A DNA stretch of 64,000 nt, taken from Paenibacillus_S sp043945595. GTDB taxonomy: Bacteria; Bacillota; Bacilli; Paenibacillales; NBRC-103111. Position 1 is the stretch's first letter; each line of letters begins with the position of its first letter. The position numbers and the translations under genes are program-made. Of this stretch, positions 8,866 to 17,146 are shown in pieces. The stretch spans positions 434,001 to 498,000 of the forward strand of contig NZ_JBIFNP010000002.1 in the NCBI RefSeq assembly GCF_043945595.1, given 5' to 3'. The notes below the pieces were generated by a model. That model was not told where the DNA came from and ran no database searches. It was given only the letters and a program-made list of their open reading frames with translations.

Positions 8866-9978
8866 ATGACGCTTCATCAGATCAAGCCTCACCAGACCGC
8901 CGAGCCGTTCACCGCCGCGCTGCGGAAGCGATTCGGCAGAGCCTCCGGCTTCCTGCTCGGCCTTCTGCTCACGCTGCTGCTTGCTGCCGCAGGCAAGTGG
9001 CTGGCATCCTTTTCCGCGCTTGCCGTGCTCGGACCGCTCGTGCCGGCCCTGCTGCTCGGCATGCTGTGGAGGCTCGCGCTGCCGCTGCCGGCATCGTCAG
9101 CTCCCGGGATCGCCTTCGCCGGCAAGAAGGTGCTGCGGTTCGGCATCATCCTGCTGGGACTCCGGCTCAACCTGCTGGACATCGTTCACGCAGGGCTCGC
9201 CAATGTGGCGATAGCGGTCATCTGCCTCGCCACAGCCTTGCTGGCCGCCTACCGGCTCGGCAGGCTGTTCGGCGTGGAGCCGCGGCTCGCGCTGCTCTCA
9301 GCCTGTGGGACCGCTATCTGCGGTGCCGCGGCGGTGGCTGCGCTGGCGCCGCAGCTGAAGGCCAAGCAGCAGGAGATCGCCGTCAGCACGGCGACAGTCG
9401 CGCTGCTCGGCACGTTGTTCACGCTGCTGTATACGTTCCTATACCACGTACTAGGACTAAGTCCTACAGCATACGGCATGTTCGCCGGAGCCACCCTCCA
9501 CGAGGTGGCTCATGTCGTTGCCGCCGCAGCTCCCGGTGGGGCGGCGGCTATGGATGCCGCGGTCATTATGAAGCTGACCCGCGTAGCTCTGCTGATTCCG
9601 GTCTCGCTGCTGCTCACCGTATGGAACCCCGCCGCTGCCGGACCAACCGGAGCCGGCGGGGTCCAAAGCGGCGAAGCCGGGCCAACCGCGCGGGACGAAG
9701 AGACTCGCAAAGCCCGCCCGCCTATTCCCTGGTTTTTATTCGGCTTCCTCTTGATGAGCGGCGTGCATACTTTGCAGCTGCTGCCCGAAGCGTTGACAGC
9801 CCGTTTCGTAGATCTCGCTTACCTGTTCCTGGCCATGGCTATGGCCGGGCTCGGCCTGCAAACTCACTTATCCTTATTTCGCCGGGACGGAGTCCGTTCG
9901 ATCGTCTCGGCAGGCATAGCCTCGCTGCTGCTGTCCGCCGTGGGCTACGTACTGGTAAAATGGCTGCTTTCGATTTAA
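8866..9978 (+). CDS. YeiH-family (UPF0324) putative sulfate exporter
   Basis: Integral membrane protein of 370 residues, with about ten hydrophobic segments spread over its length. It matches the YeiH/UPF0324 family through GKKVLRFGIILLGLRLN near residue 85, SACGTAICGAAAVAALAP near 145 and GATLHEVAHVVAAA near 210. Members are annotated as putative sulfate exporters, but transport has rarely been tested. The ATG at 8866 follows AGGAG by eight bases; a GTG three codons upstream overlaps that site. A divergently encoded LysR regulator is adjacent and a strong terminator follows, so the gene is probably monocistronic. A Gly/Ala-rich cytoplasmic loop near residue 265 is weakly conserved in character. 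Confidence 0.85.
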   Translation: MTLHQIKPHQTAEPFTAALRKRFGRASGFLLGLLLTLLLAAAGKWLASFSALAVLGPLVPALLLGMLWRLALPLPASSAPGIAFAGKKVLRFGIILLGLRLNLLDIVHAGLANVAIAVICLATALLAAYRLGRLFGVEPRLALLSACGTAICGAAAVAALAPQLKAKQQEIAVSTATVALLGTLFTLLYTFLYHVLGLSPTAYGMFAGATLHEVAHVVAAAAPGGAAAMDAAVIMKLTRVALLIPVSLLLTVWNPAAAGPTGAGGVQSGEAGPTARDEETRKARPPIPWFLFGFLLMSGVHTLQLLPEALTARFVDLAYLFLAMAMAGLGLQTHLSLFRRDGVRSIVSAGIASLLLSAVGYVLVKWLLSI

Positions 9979-9986
9979 AAACAAGA

Positions 9987-10031
9987 GGATGTCCCAAGTG
10001 AACGATGAACTTGGGACATCCCCTTCTTTTA
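9987..10031 (+). terminator. Rho-independent terminator after the YeiH-type gene
   Basis: A perfect 13-base-pair stem (GGATGTCCCAAGT at 9987-9999 with its complement at 10009-10021) with a 9-base loop is followed by CCTTCTTTT. It ends the rightward transcript; on the other strand it lies just past the DUF4157 gene and could also stop the long leftward transcript. Confidence 0.9.
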
Positions 10032-10084
10032 TTAACGGTTCGCTTCAGAACGCATTCGCGCGCCGTACCCGCAACCCGGGAAGG

Positions 10085-10966
10085 CTAGACTCTCCCGTTT
10101 CTTTGCTGAATGACATGCGTCAGCTCGTGACCCAGCAGCTCCTGACCGTCCCGGCTGCTAGGGTTGTACTCACCCTGCCGGAAAAAGATATCGTTGCCCG
10201 TCGTAAACGCTCTGGCACCTATCGACTGGTTCAGCTGGTCCGACTGGCCATCCGTATGGATGTTCACCGAGCTGAGGTCGGTTTGAAAGGCTGACTCCAT
10301 CTTGGCCTGAATATCGGCGTCGAGCCTGCCTCCGCCGCCCTTCTTGGCCTGAATGTCCTGCTCAATGGACGGCCCCGCATCAAACCCGTCGCCGGAGCTT
10401 TTCATCTGCAGTTCTTCTTCCTCGGACTCCATACCTTCCATTCGTTGGATTCCTTCGGAGGCTGACTTCATCTGCAGCTCTTCCTCCTCGGATTCCATAC
10501 CCTCCATCCGCTGAATTCCTTCGGATGACGGCTTCATCTGCAGCTCTTCTTCCTCCGCTTCCGTGCCTTCCATCCGCTGGATTCCTTCGGAGACCGGCTT
10601 CATCTGCAGTTCTTCTTCCTCTGCTTCCGTGCCTTCCATCCGCTGTACCGAAGGCTCGCCTGCCGCAGGGGCCGGCGCTGAAATCTTGTCGACCACCATT
10701 TTGGCCATCTGGTCGGCCTCCTGCTCGAACATATCTCCCGCCGGTCTTACCGTCATCTTGGCCTGGACAGCCAGCGAAGAAAATCCGGGTACACCGGGAC
10801 CGGCGTTGGCCTGCATACCCAATAGAGCGCCCACCGCATGGTTGCCTAAAGCGCGCTGCAGATGCATCGAATCATTCCCCGCCGCGGGGGAACTGTTTTT
10901 TCCCGAAGAGGTTACATTGTGCGTAATATCCTGCTGCTTGCGTTGAGGCGCTTGATACATCGGCAT
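10085..10966 (-). CDS. DUF4157 protein with HELTH motif and four tandem repeats (candidate eCIS cargo)
   Basis: DUF4157 proteins are strongly associated with extracellular contractile injection systems and carry a zinc-metalloprotease-like HExxH motif. In this 293-residue protein the DUF4157 region is split: the first part (MTVRPAGDMFEQEADQMAKM) is at residues 71-90 and the rest, ending in HELTHVIQQ at 280-288, is near the C-terminus. Between them lie four 22-residue acidic repeats (107-194) of the type QRMEGxExEEEELQMK. Residues 36-49 (LQRALGNHAVGALL) match a motif seen in two other proteins of this locus. The ATG at 10966 follows GGGAGG. It is the last gene of the leftward regulatory cluster, 25 bases past the phosphatase. 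Whether it is a delivered toxin, a processing protease or a loading factor is not decidable here. Confidence 0.85.
   Translation of the reverse strand: MPMYQAPQRKQQDITHNVTSSGKNSSPAAGNDSMHLQRALGNHAVGALLGMQANAGPGVPGFSSLAVQAKMTVRPAGDMFEQEADQMAKMVVDKISAPAPAAGEPSVQRMEGTEAEEEELQMKPVSEGIQRMEGTEAEEEELQMKPSSEGIQRMEGMESEEEELQMKSASEGIQRMEGMESEEEELQMKSSGDGFDAGPSIEQDIQAKKGGGGRLDADIQAKMESAFQTDLSSVNIHTDGQSDQLNQSIGARAFTTGNDIFFRQGEYNPSSRDGQELLGHELTHVIQQRNGRV
10385..10648 (-). repeat. Four in-frame tandem 66-base repeats inside the DUF4157 gene
   Basis: Four direct repeats of 66 bases encode the 22-residue acidic units at residues 107-194. The units differ mainly as GTEAEEEE versus GMESEEEE and in the two residues after LQMK. 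Repeat number could vary between strains by slippage or recombination without breaking the frame. It is coding sequence, not a CRISPR array. Confidence 0.9.
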
Positions 10967-10991
10967 ACGGATCCTCCCGTTCCTATTTTCC

Positions 10992-12527
10992 TTAGCTCAT
11001 TATTTCAATAATATCATAAGTAGATTCGTTTTTGGCTAATTCATCCAACTTCATTCCGATGGATAAAACGGCAATATCGTCGGACTGCTGGGCCCCCGCC
11101 GCAAAGCGGTCTACCTCCGTGACTAACCGGTGCAGCAGCTCTCCTGCATCCGCTCCGCTCTTATCCGAGAGCAGCTGCTGCAGCCGGGCCGATCCGAATT
11201 GACGGCTTTGCGGATCCTCCGCCTCGGTAATGCCGTCTGTGTACAGGATCAGGAGATCGCCCGTATCGAGCTGCAGACGGTTGTCCGCATAATCCATTTC
11301 ATCCATAACGCCAAGCGGCAGCCCCTTCTGCCCGCGCACCGGCTCCACCTGACCGGTGGCCCGCACAATATACGGCGTACAATGCCCCCCGTCACTGAAC
11401 TGCAGCTCGCCTGTCTGCACATTCAGCAACCCGCAAAAAATCGTGGCAAACATCGTAGAATCTTCCTTGTACAGCTCCTGATTAACGTCACTTAGCAGCT
11501 CGCCGGGCGTCATGTCCGCCTTCATCTTGCCCCGGATGAGCGTCATCGTCACCATCATAAACAGCGCTGCGGGAATCCCTTTGTCCGATACGTCGCCCAG
11601 AGTGAAGAACAGCTCCGTATCATTGATCCAGAAATAATCGAAGAAATCGCCGCCCACTTCCCTTGCAGGGCGAATGATCGAATGAATGTCGACCCGCTTC
11701 CGTTCGTCAGGGTCCGTGCCCGGGCGGCACAACCGCACTGGCCGAGGTGCCTATCCCCGCATCATCCATAACGACTTCCGTCACGAAGTTGCTAACGGGC
11801 GTACCGGAGGGCAGCAAGCCCAGCTGGATTTGCTGAGCGATCCGCAGCTCGCTTTCCATCCGCTCCTTGGCCTCGACGGTCGTCCGCAGCGCGTGGATCG
11901 ATTTTTGCAGCGCATCGTAAAGCATCGCATTTTCCAAGGATACCGCCGTCGGCGCAGCAATCGATTCCAGCAGCCAAAGATCCTTGTCCGTAAAATGCGC
12001 TCCCCCCGCTTGTTCAGCACCTGAATCACGCCGATCACGGCGCCTTTGCTGAGAATCGGGACGCACAGCATGTTCCTCGTCGAATAATCGACCGTATCCG
12101 CCACCTTGGACGACCAGCGCGGGTCGATCGTCGCATCGTCGATTTTGACCGATTTTCCCGTCTCCGCTACCCAGCCTGCGATGCCTTCCCCAAGCTTCAG
12201 CCGAATCTCCTGCAGCTCTTCGCTTTTTTCGCCTATCGCCAGCTCAAAATAAAGCTCGCTTCGCTCCATATCCACCAAAATGACGGAAGAAGCCTCCGCA
12301 TTCATAACACGCGCCGTCGTCTCCATAATTTTGTGCAACAGGTCCTGCTTGCGGATGGTCGAGTTCATCTCCAGGCTGACCTCAAACAGCTGCATCGTCC
12401 GGTTGAGCTCGAGCTCGGCCTCACGGCGTTTCTTGTGACTGTACCGCCAGCCCGCCGCCAAGGCCCCTACGACCAATAGATTGACGATTCCATATCCAAT
12501 GCCCGGGAGCATATCCATACCGTTCAC
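10992..12527 (-). CDS. GAF-SpoIIE serine phosphatase, two compensating frame disruptions
   Basis: PP2C-type phosphatase predicted to dephosphorylate the neighbouring STAS antagonist. The intact protein would have about 511 residues: one N-terminal membrane helix (residues 8-26), a GAF domain (about 45-215), a coiled linker and a SpoIIE catalytic domain. Metal-binding motifs are complete: GGDFFDYF, GDVSDKGIPAALFM, DGGHCTPY, LYTDGITEAED and QSDDIAVL. The frame shifts at a run of six Gs (12002-12007), where seven would keep it open, and shifts back near 11719-11724 where one base is surplus, so both ends share a frame. The pieces appear as open frames 11781-12527, 11707-12066 and 10992-11738. 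Sequencing error or a true double indel are both possible. It follows the STAS gene by 31 bases. Confidence 0.82.
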
Positions 12528-12558
12528 TTCCCAAATGGTTTTGCCTTGCTCCTTGCGC

Positions 12559-12900
12559 TCACTGCACCGCTGCTACCGCTTCCGACTCCGTATCATAAAT
12601 AGAGAAAATCGCGCTGAAGCCCGACATATCGAACACTTCGCGCACATTCTCATTCATTCCAAATAGCGCAAGCTTCCCCCGGTTCGCTTTCGTTTTCTTC
12701 GCTGCCAACAGCAGGCTCCGCAGCCCTGCACTGCTCACATATTCCAGGCCGTTCAGATCGAAAACAAATTGCAGACCGCCTTGGGCTGCCAGTTCATTAA
12801 ACCTGCCTTCTAACACAGAGGAGGAATTGGCGTCCAGCCTGCCTTCGATCGTGACGATCGTGATGCCGCCGCCGTCCACCGTTTTTTCCGAAATATTCAT
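12559..12900 (-). CDS. STAS-domain anti-sigma factor antagonist
   Basis: Small cytoplasmic STAS protein (113 residues) of the SpoIIAA/RsbV type. In partner switching the unphosphorylated form binds the HATPase anti-sigma protein and frees that protein's target; phosphorylation blocks binding. The usual phosphorylation site is present in YVSSAGLRSLL near residue 56. The ATG at 12900 is preceded by GGAGGG. The kinase-type partner is encoded immediately upstream and the PP2C phosphatase immediately downstream, giving the full switch in one operon. No sigma factor is encoded nearby, so the regulated target is either elsewhere or not a sigma factor. Confidence 0.9.
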   Translation of the reverse strand: MNISEKTVDGGGITIVTIEGRLDANSSSVLEGRFNELAAQGGLQFVFDLNGLEYVSSAGLRSLLLAAKKTKANRGKLALFGMNENVREVFDMSGFSAIFSIYDTESEAVAAVQ

Positions 12901-12914
12901 CCGTAAGCCCTCCT

Positions 12915-13343
12915 TTATTTCGACTGCTTCCGCCTCTTGATCAGGCGAATCACATTTTTCCCTTCGCTTCTTTCATAATATAACTCATCCATCACCTGAC
13001 GGACAAAATGAATGCCCAGCCCGCCGACCGGCCGTTCCTCGACGTTCAAATCAAGATCCGGCTCCCCCCGCTCCAGCGGATTGAAAGGGATCCCCCCGTC
13101 CTTCACCCAAACCTCCAGGCAGTCCGGAGAGCTCGACACCTGCAGTTCGATCAAATGCCGTCCCTCTTCCCCCGGCTCATACCCGTACAAAATCGTGTTG
13201 GTAATCAATTCATCGCAAATTAAGTTTAGCTGAAACAGCATTTTCTCATCGATTGCCATCTGTTCGGTCAGGCCGGTCAAAAAAAGATTCAACCGATGCA
13301 GCTCTTGCAAGTCGTTTCTCAGATCCACCCGGGATACGAGCAT
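12915..13343 (-). CDS. HATPase anti-sigma factor / serine kinase (RsbW/SpoIIAB-like)
   Basis: GHKL-fold ATP-binding protein of 142 residues predicted to bind and inhibit a target, usually a sigma factor, and to phosphorylate the adjacent STAS protein. The N box (CDELITNTILYGYEPG, with Glu and Asn for Mg-ATP), the G1 box (KDGGIPFNP) and the G2 region (GGLGIHFVRQVMDEL) are present. The ATG at 13343 is preferred to the TTG at 13349 because AAGGAGG lies seven bases before the ATG. It is encoded 30 bases downstream of the membrane-HEAT-CNB gene and 15 bases upstream of the STAS gene, consistent with co-transcription. Confidence 0.88.
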   Translation of the reverse strand: MLVSRVDLRNDLQELHRLNLFLTGLTEQMAIDEKMLFQLNLICDELITNTILYGYEPGEEGRHLIELQVSSSPDCLEVWVKDGGIPFNPLERGEPDLDLNVEERPVGGLGIHFVRQVMDELYYERSEGKNVIRLIKRRKQSK

Positions 13344-13372
13344 CCGCAAGCCTCCTTAGACTACCGTTACGA

Positions 13373-16300
13373 TTAACCCATCTTCAACAGCATATTTTCA
13401 AGCAGCCGCACCCGCGCACTTGAAGCGTGCAGCAAACCGATGCCGATTTCCGGATACAGCCTCATGAGCCGGGACAGCTGCTCTCCCTGCAGGGCCAGTA
13501 CGGTGACTTCGTCGAAAATGGCTTGAGCCGTCACCGAGGAAGGAAATCCGTCGAGAGCCGTCGTCTCGCCCAAAGAATCCTTCGGCCCCAGCACGCCAAT
13601 GGTGCCGCCGCCGCCTTCCTCCGTTTCGTTGCTCAGCTCAATTGTGCCGTCCACAATCAAATACATGCACAGACTCGGGTCGCCCCTGCGCAGCAGGTAG
13701 GCTTGATCCGGGTGAACCTCCTCCTGGGCAATGCCTGCAAGAAGCCCGAGCTCGTCGACGGATAGGTTCGAGAACAGCGGCACCTGCTTCATAAACATCA
13801 CTTTATCCATCATAGATAAAAATTTACGTTCCTCCTTCACCCGGTTCCCCTCCCCTCTGTCTAAAGCATATGCGGCGATCCTTGCCAGCCATTCGTCCGG
13901 CCACGCCACAGCCTCGCTCAATAAGACCGCAGGCTCTGCGGCGGTAAGCTGTTCGCTCACTCGTTCCTGTTTGTACAGCTCCATCAAGGCTCCGGCCAAT
14001 CTCCGGTCCCCGAAGCCTTCGGATAAAATCTCCAGGCCGTTCTCGCGAACCTCCTCATTCTCATCCTGAATCGTCTCGCGCAGCGAGGCCACGACACGCT
14101 CGTCGGTCAACCGTCCGAGCACCGCCCAAGCGCCGTCGCATAAGGCGTCGTGAATTTCCTTGCAGCGTTTGGCGGCCAAATCGGCAAGCTCACTATGCCC
14201 CAACCCGCTTAAAGCCAGAGGCAGCGCGCCTTCCTTGGTCGAAGCAAGCAGCCGGGCGGCGGCAAGCTCGATCAGAGAGGATTGCAGTCTGCCTTCGTCC
14301 AAAAGGCGTGCCAGCGCCGTAACGCATACATTCCAGGTAAACGGATTGGGATGCGCAGCCCCTTCCAGCAGGAGCGGCACTGCGGGCTCCCCCATCTCTA
14401 CCAGAGCCTCCCCGATCGCTCGGCGAAGCTCTTTATCGGCCATCGGGTACATGCCGAGCATCACATCTACCGCTTCAAGATGCCCCAGCTTGCCTAAACC
14501 GTACACGGCAGCCACCTTCACAGCGGGACGCGGCTCTTCCAGCAGGGACATCAGCCATGGAGCGTATTCCGACAGCTGCAGATCCGCCACTGTGCGGCAG
14601 CCGTAAACCGCCCATTCCCCGCCTTTGTCGAGCATTTGTACGATCGCTTCCTGACAGGCAGGGTAGCTCTCCTCACTCTCCAGCGCGTACAGCGCCTTCA
14701 CTCCCTCAGAGACTACGAGCGGGTGCGCATCCAGCAGCTTGATCCGCAGGAAGAAATGAGCCTGGCTCTTCATATGCGAGGCCTTGGCGATCAGCCTCAC
14801 GCATTCCGCACGCACCTCGAAGTCCTCATCATCCAGCAAAGCTGCGATTTCCACAAGATCCTGAATGGATGCGCCCTGCAGATGCATCGCCCGCAGCGCA
14901 CACACCCGGATTCGCGGCGTACTGTCCGCCAGCAGCGCAATCAGATGAGGCAGGAACGAGGAGTCATTGGCTTTACCGATCAGCTGCAAAGCTACCTCGC
15001 GGACGTAATCGTCCGGATGCCGCAGGTAATCCAGCATCACCGCAAACGTTTTGGAGCCTCTCAGATTCCCGAAAAACGAAGCAGCGCTGTCCGATATATC
15101 TTTGTACAGCGACTGCACGCTTTTCACCAGCTCCTGGACATAGAGGTGACGGCCGTACCAAGCCGCCGCCAGCAGCAGCACCGCCAGCGCCACGCCAACC
15201 CAGGCAAGCGTACCCAGTTCAAGCAGACGGGACGAATGCAGCAGCGAGAGCAGCGAGCCGATCAGGATGCCCCCCGAGGCGGCAATACCTTGGGCAAAAT
15301 AGCGGAAGCCGTCCCGTTCGGACAGCGGCATCATTTTAAAGAACAGCTGGTAGCACGGCTCCGCGATAAAATACAGAAAAATATAAAACAACGCGTAAGA
15401 CCCCGACACCGCATACAGCCCGAAGGAGCTGCCCAGGAGGCCTGCCGTCAGTACGAAGCCGCCGAAGAAAATGACCGAGATGGACAGCAGCATATTGCTC
15501 GCTCCCAGCCAATTCATCAGCCGGCCCGACACGCTCTGCAATAACAGGCAGAAGGTGAACTGAAGCGCCGTAATGATCCCGTAGAAGGAGGTCAGCTCCC
15601 GCTCATTGGGGAACCGGGCTTCCGCCGCCGTAAAGTATTGATATTCCATCAGAAAATAAAGCGCCGGCATCAGCGTCATCAATGCGATCGCGGACAGCAG
15701 AAACGGGCTGCGCAGCGTTTCCTTCAGAAAGTAGCTGCCCGGTCGCTCCGGCGCTCCGGACGCAGCCGAGGCGGCGGCATGCTTTTCTTCCATTAGCGAT
15801 AAAGGAGCCAGATAGCTGGCTATCGCTTTGCGAAAAGGCCAGAAGCCGGCCAAGAGCATCAGCGGCGCCAAAGCGTACACCGCCTCCGTTCCCAGCAGGC
15901 TCCCTATCCAGTGGGCGATGAGCCCGGCTGCAATCCCGCCTGTCGTTGTCGAGGCGACGAACAGCGGCATCAGCCGTTTGGCCTGCTGGGTCGGGCACAA
16001 ATCAAACGCTACGCTCCACAGGAGCAGCGTCAGCTGACGCACGACGAAATTGGAGGATAAGAAAAGAATCGGATAATAATAGCGGAAGTCCAAGCCGGCA
16101 AATTTAAACGTCAGCAGAATGATGCCGTTCAGCAGCAGGATCGAAGTCATAAGCAGATACAGCGAACGCATCATTTTCGATTTCGACATCGATCCCGTCA
16201 GCTTGGCAAGCAGCCATCCCTCCAGCGGCATAATCGCCGCCTCCGCCAAATAAACGTACGGCAGGAAGGCGACGCCGAACCGGAGATTGAACAACGCCAT

Positions 16301-16420
16301 AAAAGCGGTGTAGTTGAGCGATTCCGCGACCCCGCCGCAGAAAAAAATCGGCGCCATGCTCCACAGCTTCCGTTTGTCTTCTCCCCGGATCCCGAGGAAA
16401 CGTCCTATTGCAGCCTGCAT
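13373..16420 (-). CDS. Membrane transporter-like / HEAT-repeat / cyclic-nucleotide-binding-like fusion
   Basis: A 1,015-residue three-part protein. Residues 1-440 contain about twelve hydrophobic segments resembling the MFS/nucleotide-transporter (Npt) fold. Residues about 455-840 are Leu/Ala-rich helical repeats typical of HEAT. Residues about 870-1015 resemble a CNB domain (PLFSNLSVDELGLLA, then a GE-containing phosphate-binding cassette). In that cassette, GETTALDGFPSSVTA, the position of the conserved phosphate-binding Arg is Ser, so cyclic-nucleotide binding is doubtful. It heads the HATPase-STAS-SpoIIE genes and is downstream of a degenerate cyclase-like gene, suggesting a membrane signal input. 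Transport has no direct support. The start at 16420 has only a weak ribosome site. Confidence 0.75.
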   Translation of the reverse strand: MQAAIGRFLGIRGEDKRKLWSMAPIFFCGGVAESLNYTAFMALFNLRFGVAFLPYVYLAEAAIMPLEGWLLAKLTGSMSKSKMMRSLYLLMTSILLLNGIILLTFKFAGLDFRYYYPILFLSSNFVVRQLTLLLWSVAFDLCPTQQAKRLMPLFVASTTTGGIAAGLIAHWIGSLLGTEAVYALAPLMLLAGFWPFRKAIASYLAPLSLMEEKHAAASAASGAPERPGSYFLKETLRSPFLLSAIALMTLMPALYFLMEYQYFTAAEARFPNERELTSFYGIITALQFTFCLLLQSVSGRLMNWLGASNMLLSISVIFFGGFVLTAGLLGSSFGLYAVSGSYALFYIFLYFIAEPCYQLFFKMMPLSERDGFRYFAQGIAASGGILIGSLLSLLHSSRLLELGTLAWVGVALAVLLLAAAWYGRHLYVQELVKSVQSLYKDISDSAASFFGNLRGSKTFAVMLDYLRHPDDYVREVALQLIGKANDSSFLPHLIALLADSTPRIRVCALRAMHLQGASIQDLVEIAALLDDEDFEVRAECVRLIAKASHMKSQAHFFLRIKLLDAHPLVVSEGVKALYALESEESYPACQEAIVQMLDKGGEWAVYGCRTVADLQLSEYAPWLMSLLEEPRPAVKVAAVYGLGKLGHLEAVDVMLGMYPMADKELRRAIGEALVEMGEPAVPLLLEGAAHPNPFTWNVCVTALARLLDEGRLQSSLIELAAARLLASTKEGALPLALSGLGHSELADLAAKRCKEIHDALCDGAWAVLGRLTDERVVASLRETIQDENEEVRENGLEILSEGFGDRRLAGALMELYKQERVSEQLTAAEPAVLLSEAVAWPDEWLARIAAYALDRGEGNRVKEERKFLSMMDKVMFMKQVPLFSNLSVDELGLLAGIAQEEVHPDQAYLLRRGDPSLCMYLIVDGTIELSNETEEGGGGTIGVLGPKDSLGETTALDGFPSSVTAQAIFDEVTVLALQGEQLSRLMRLYPEIGIGLLHASSARVRLLENMLLKMG

Positions 16421-16597
16421 GAAATCATGTCCTATCTAAATTAGTCTGAAGTCCCAGTGAGTATCGATGGAACGGAAGAATATGGCGAGGGGCCGTTTGA
16501 CCGTACGTCTACAGAAGCCGTTACTCATTTCTGTACAATGGCATGACCCTCCCGCCGCTCCATTCCATTATCTTCACTTTGTGTCACCGGACTTCCG

Positions 16598-16617
16598 TTA
16601 AGTTAAGTTAAGTTAAG
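16598..16617. repeat. Four TTAAG pentamers overlapping the GNAT stop codon
   Basis: TTAAG is repeated four times without interruption at 16598-16617. The minus-strand TAA stop of the acetyltransferase gene (16613-16615) lies in the last copy. Loss or gain of copies would not change the encoded protein. Confidence 0.85.
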
Positions 16618-17125
16618 TGAGTCTCTTGAAGTAAGCGAGGCGATTCTCCCCGTCGTAGTAATAATCCGGATACGTTCCGATCAGCTCGAAGCCGCGCTGC
16701 CGGAACATATTCTGGATTGGTCCGTATTCCGGCAGGCTGCAGGTGTACGTAAGAATAAACCGGGCTCCCGCTTCCTTTACATGCCTCTCCAGCTCCTCAT
16801 ACAGCCGTGCGGCGATACCCAGCTTGCGGTAATTCCGGTGCACCGCCAAGTAATCCCACAGGTAACCTCCGGTTTGATGCTCGTTCTCCTTGCAGCTGGT
16901 AGCGCCGACAATGATTCCGTCTTCCGTTTCCGCAAACCAATGGAAATGGTTGCTCTGGACCAGGCTCTCCCTGGGCGCCTTGCGAAAATGCTCCTGCTCC
17001 CCCGGCGTATGATTCGTATCGTCGAAGGATCGGTCCGATAAGAAAAATTCGGAGACCCGACGCGCGTCTTCCTCCGTAGTTAACAGCTTGATCTGAAGTT
17101 TGTCTCCGGCACTGCCAGTACTCAT
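16613..17125 (-). CDS. GNAT-family N-acetyltransferase
   Basis: Acetyl-CoA-dependent acetyltransferase of 170 residues. The acetyl-CoA binding motif region reads DYLAVHRNYRKLGIAARLYEELE near residues 90-112, which is the Q/RxxGxG/A-type loop, and the C-terminal FRQRGFELIGTYPDYYYDGENRLAYFKRL is typical of GNAT enzymes. The ATG at 17125 follows AGGGGCG. It lies between the cyclase-like gene (22 bases upstream) and the membrane-HEAT-CNB gene, with a 190-base gap to the latter. The substrate cannot be inferred. It may be an incidental passenger in the signalling cluster. Confidence 0.85.
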   Translation of the reverse strand: MSTGSAGDKLQIKLLTTEEDARRVSEFFLSDRSFDDTNHTPGEQEHFRKAPRESLVQSNHFHWFAETEDGIIVGATSCKENEHQTGGYLWDYLAVHRNYRKLGIAARLYEELERHVKEAGARFILTYTCSLPEYGPIQNMFRQRGFELIGTYPDYYYDGENRLAYFKRLT

Positions 17126-17146
17126 GCGTATTTCGCCCCTCTTAAT

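Noticed and set aside
10385..10648. Short regularly spaced repeats resembling a CRISPR array
   Set aside because: The units are contiguous 66-base coding repeats without unique spacers, in frame within the DUF4157 gene.
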